Assembly (NCBI GenBank): GCA_950295325.1
Contig: OX485805.1
Coordinates: 41,502,758-41,566,757 of the forward strand
DNA: 64,000 bases
Source of the DNA: Polytrichum commune
Taxonomy: Eukaryota > Streptophyta > Polytrichopsida > Polytrichales > Polytrichaceae
Direction: 5' to 3'
Below the pieces are notes generated by a model. The model saw nothing but the letters and a program-made list of their open reading frames with translations, made no database searches and was not told the origin of the DNA. Both the position numbers and the translations under genes were made by a program. Below, in pieces: positions 61,024-64,000 of the stretch. The first letter of the stretch is position 1. The number at the start of each line of letters is the position of its first letter.

Positions 61024-63783
61024 CAGTCTAACCTTGATAATGTCACCCTTGTTAATAGAACACCTTGATATTGTCACCTAAAAGTTTGAAACCGATTTTC
61101 ATAGTATAAAACTCCCTCGTTATTATCCCTATCACCCTTGATAATGTTACTATTTTTTTCAAAATCCATAGTGTAAATGTGATAATATCAAGTATGGATG
61201 GATTGTATGGGTGGGCATGGGTTCGATATTATTGTTCATGGGTGAGCATGGACTAAAGCAAAGCATATTGGAAGGGGTCATTGAATGAGCTCTCATTCAA
61301 TGCTTTCGGCATAGTGGGATGTTGTGTGTAATTTTGATTTTGGTACGTGTTTGGGAGTCCAAATGCTCAATTCTACACACTTGCAGTTGTCTGTAAGTTG
61401 AGGCCAAAGGTGGAAGTTCACAAACACACACATACACTTCCTGCTGATTTTTCGACTCACAACACCTTGGTGGTGGTGATGGGTATCTTCCCCTTATAGC
61501 TTGCATTCCACAACTTTGAATGTTTTGTTCTAAGTTCTGTCCTTGCTCTTGCTTGTATATATGTTGATATCAGTAATTTTCCTGAAGTCTTGAATCCATA
61601 TATTTCTTTGCTCATTTGGAATCGTGGGACCATTGGTCATAATTCTCCGCAAATCTGTTGTGATCACCACATTAGAGCACACGGTGAATTGAGTGCCTAG
61701 ACAACCAGCAATCGAACCTTGGCATCTACCAGAAGAATTATTTAGCAATTCACCTTCAAATTTTGAAACAAATCCTGGGATTTTTGAGTGCTCATTTGGG
61801 GGAATGGTTTGGCAAAAATAGGTACTTCCAATGGCAAGTAAATCCATGGGCAAACGAGTGGATTTATCAACCTCTGATAAGAGGAAAATTTGTGAAGTCC
61901 ACAAAGCTCATCCAGGTTTGAAACATGAAGACCTTGCACAATATATGGTGGATCAACATAAATTCAAGCTTGTGGATTGGACCACTATTTCCAAGGTTCT
62001 TCGTTCAAAAGAGAAGTGGATGAACGTGGATACATGTGTGCGTGAAGGCAATGTACGACGTGCTCGAGTTGGAAATGGCCTCAGCTTGGAAAAGCTTTGG
62101 TTTTATGGTTTGGACAGGTCAGAGCACGGAGGGGAGTATTAACTGATGATGTCATTATGCAAAAGGCTAAGGAATTGAGGGATTCATTTGGCATATTTGA
62201 TACCGAGTTCAAGCTTTCTCATGGGTGGTTGCAAAATTTCAAAACTCGACATGGAATGAAGTGTTATTATCTACATGAAGAAAGTGGAGATGTAGATGGA
62301 GTTGGAGTTGCATTGGCCATGGCAAAGATCCCATTCATATTGAAGAAATATGATCCAGAATACATCTTCAATTTTGACGAGACAAGTTTGTATTATAGAG
62401 CCTCTCCTTGCAAGACTTTGAATATTGGGAAGGCGAAAGGAAAAAGAAACAGAAGGATCGTGTGACATTGGGGCTTTGCACTAATATCTCAGGGAAGGAG
62501 CAATTGAAGCTTGTTTTCATTCACAAATCAACGCATCCCATATGCTTTCCTCGGAGTTTTGATCCAAATAGTACAATACACTATTATTCTAACAATTCAG
62601 CCTAGATGAATGGTGATGTTTTTACACATTGGGTGAAGAGTGAGAACCGAAGAATGGCATTGAAAGACAGAAAGATTTGCATTTTTATGGATAATGCAGG
62701 AAGCTATGATATTCATGGTGAGGTCAAGAAAGTTATAGATTGGTTTAATGCTTTTGTACTCTCCCATATCACTATCTTGTTCCTTCCACCAGATGTGACT
62801 TCAATTGTTCAGCCTTTGGATCAAGGAGTGATTGCAACATTCAAAATGTGCTATAAGCGCAAGCTTGTTGCCTGGACTTTGCAACAAATTGATAACAACT
62901 CAAATGAAGATTTGGGGAAATTGAATGTTGATCTATTTCAAGCTATGCTATGGTGTATGGCGGCATGGCATGAACTAGATGATCAAACCATTATAAATTG
63001 TTGGAGAAAGTCCGCCATATTGCCTATAGAGTGGAATGTAGATATCAACAATTTTGATGAACGTATGAAGTCCAAAATGGAGGAAGCAGCTTTGGAATTG
63101 GGCAATCTCATTGCCGCATTGAATTTGGCTTTGGATGTCGAAGGCAAGCCTGTAGAAAAGCTTTGTCCTTTGGAGTACATAAACATGGAAGGTGAAGATG
63201 ATTTTGAGGTGGAATATTCTATTGAGGAGCTTGTGCAATTAGTGCAAGATGGCGAACAAGTTCTTGATTCCATGGAAGTAGACCCATTGATTGTTGATAG
63301 TAGTGATGATGAGTCTAAAGTAGTGAAGCTAAGCGATGCACAAAAATATGCTAAAGATGTTTTGAATTTTATGGCTAGCCAAGGTTCTCAGATTTTCAAC
63401 ACTCTAGAGTTGTTAGGAATGGAAAAAATCCATGACAAACTCATTAGAATTGGTGTTGCACATTTAACATCAACAAAACAATGTGACATTAGAAGTTTCT
63501 TTGTCTCTAGTGAGAGGTCTTTACCTGATCTCAATGACACATTATGATGTGCTATTGTTGTTATTCACAATTTTGAATTAGATTTTACATTCAAAAACAT
63601 TGAAGTCTCAAATTTGTTATTTTCTTTTTACATTGTAATTTTATTTTGATTTTCTACCTATTTTTTTGATAATATCACATTATGCACAAATCTTCAAAAT
63701 GTGACATTATCAAAAATGTCACACCTTATTTATATCACTCTTTTTGGTGAAACGGATGGTGTGACATTATCAAGGTTAGACTG
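61024..63783 (+). mobile_element. Pogo/Tigger element, 2.76 kb, both ends intact
   Basis: Perfect terminal repeats CAGTCTAACCTTGATAATGT continuing CAC, with TA on each side (61022-61023, 63784-63785). A subterminal repeat of the same GATAATGTCAC words occurs near both ends. Length and CAGT ends fit the pogo group of Tc1/mariner-like elements. It contains one transposase gene on the same strand. Confidence 0.93.
61831..63547 (+). pseudogene. Pogo/Tigger transposase (CENP-B helix-turn-helix and DDE), broken
   Basis: The start at 61831 gives a DNA-binding domain of the CENP-B/pogo type (LSTSDKRKICEVHKAHPGLK, TTISKVLRSKEKW). A second helix-turn-helix follows in another frame (ALVLWFGQVRARRGVLTDD, LSHGWLQNFKTRHG). 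The catalytic core shows FNFDETSLYY, then ICIFMDNAGSY, then PPDVTSIVQPLDQG, that is the three acidic positions of the DDE_1 fold. The acidic tail ends CDIRSFFVSSERS. The frame is broken by a shift near 62090, another near 62440 and a TAG at 62603-62605 just before MNGDVFTHW. All other conserved parts are present, so loss is fairly recent. The protein would have cut and pasted this element and perhaps the three deleted relatives here. Confidence 0.92.
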
Positions 63784-63785
63784 TA

Positions 63786-64000
63786 CATACCACTCTCCAC
63801 TGTTCAGGCAAGTTCGGTTAGTATATTCTAACAAGGCAGAGGCGGCTGGCCTTGACAGCCTGAGGAGTGAATCCATGTAACGTCACGAATAGTGACGTGA
63901 AGTATGTTAAGGGCCGCTTCACACTGTGGCAGAAGGTCGAGAGGCTGTCAATTTCCACCAATTAGACTGCAAGAAACCAAGAATTTGGCCCCTCGACCCT
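63786..64000. other. End of window, short inverted repeat
   Basis: ACGTCAC (63880-63886) and GTGACGT (63892-63898) flank GAATA, a small perfect hairpin containing TGACGT, the core bound by plant bZIP factors. No gene seen. Confidence 0.5.

Overview
The window is nuclear DNA of a land plant. It is AT-rich, its genes have spliceosomal introns with GT/AG borders, and it is full of small TA-target and 8-bp-target DNA transposons. Its protein genes belong to plant families: a TORNADO1-like LRR-Roc-COR protein, a ubiquitin protease of the UBP15-19 MYND class, and a short PET100-type protein. The repeat load and ROCO gene make me lean towards a non-seed plant (bryophyte, lycophyte or fern), but the sequence does not settle this.

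Layout. 0-6.2 kb: a 4.85-kb foldback-like element (321-5170) with arms of about 0.9-1 kb. The arms carry about twenty copies of a 22-bp palindrome (TTTACGAACG-NN-CGTTCGTAAA). The same palindrome occurs in a 75-bp tandem repeat just outside the element and twice near 6.1 kb. 6.2-7.0 kb: a broken FCP/NLI-type phosphatase-like fragment. 7.7-9.2 kb: repeat R1, holding a 319-bp hAT-type MITE; a second R1 at 28.3-29.4 kb lacks the MITE. 10.4-15.6 kb (minus): the ROCO gene, three exons, with the second splice junction out of frame. 16.2-17.7 and 22.2-25.6 kb: two copies of a 1.5-kb block combining a hAT transposase tail with what looks like a captured first exon of a class III peroxidase. The second copy is split by a 1.9-kb hAT element with an exact 8-bp target duplication. 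33.6-35.6 kb (minus): PET100-like gene, two exons, 74 residues. 36.0-38.3 kb: several TA-target MITEs, one holding a pogo-like insertion. 42.0-49.2 kb (minus): ubiquitin protease, 11 exons, 788 residues in one frame. 50.45 kb (plus): start of an unidentified divergent reading frame. 51.2-53.8 kb: degenerate tandem repeats with a hairpin insertion and another pogo derivative. 53.9-60.9 kb: MITEs and old repeats. 61.0-63.8 kb: a pogo/Tigger element with both ends but a broken transposase.

Only three genes look functional: the ubiquitin protease, the PET100-like protein and, subject to the junction problem, the ROCO protein. They share no obvious pathway. Everything else is transposon sequence or its remains. 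Nested insertions with matching empty sites allow several transposition events to be ordered by eye.
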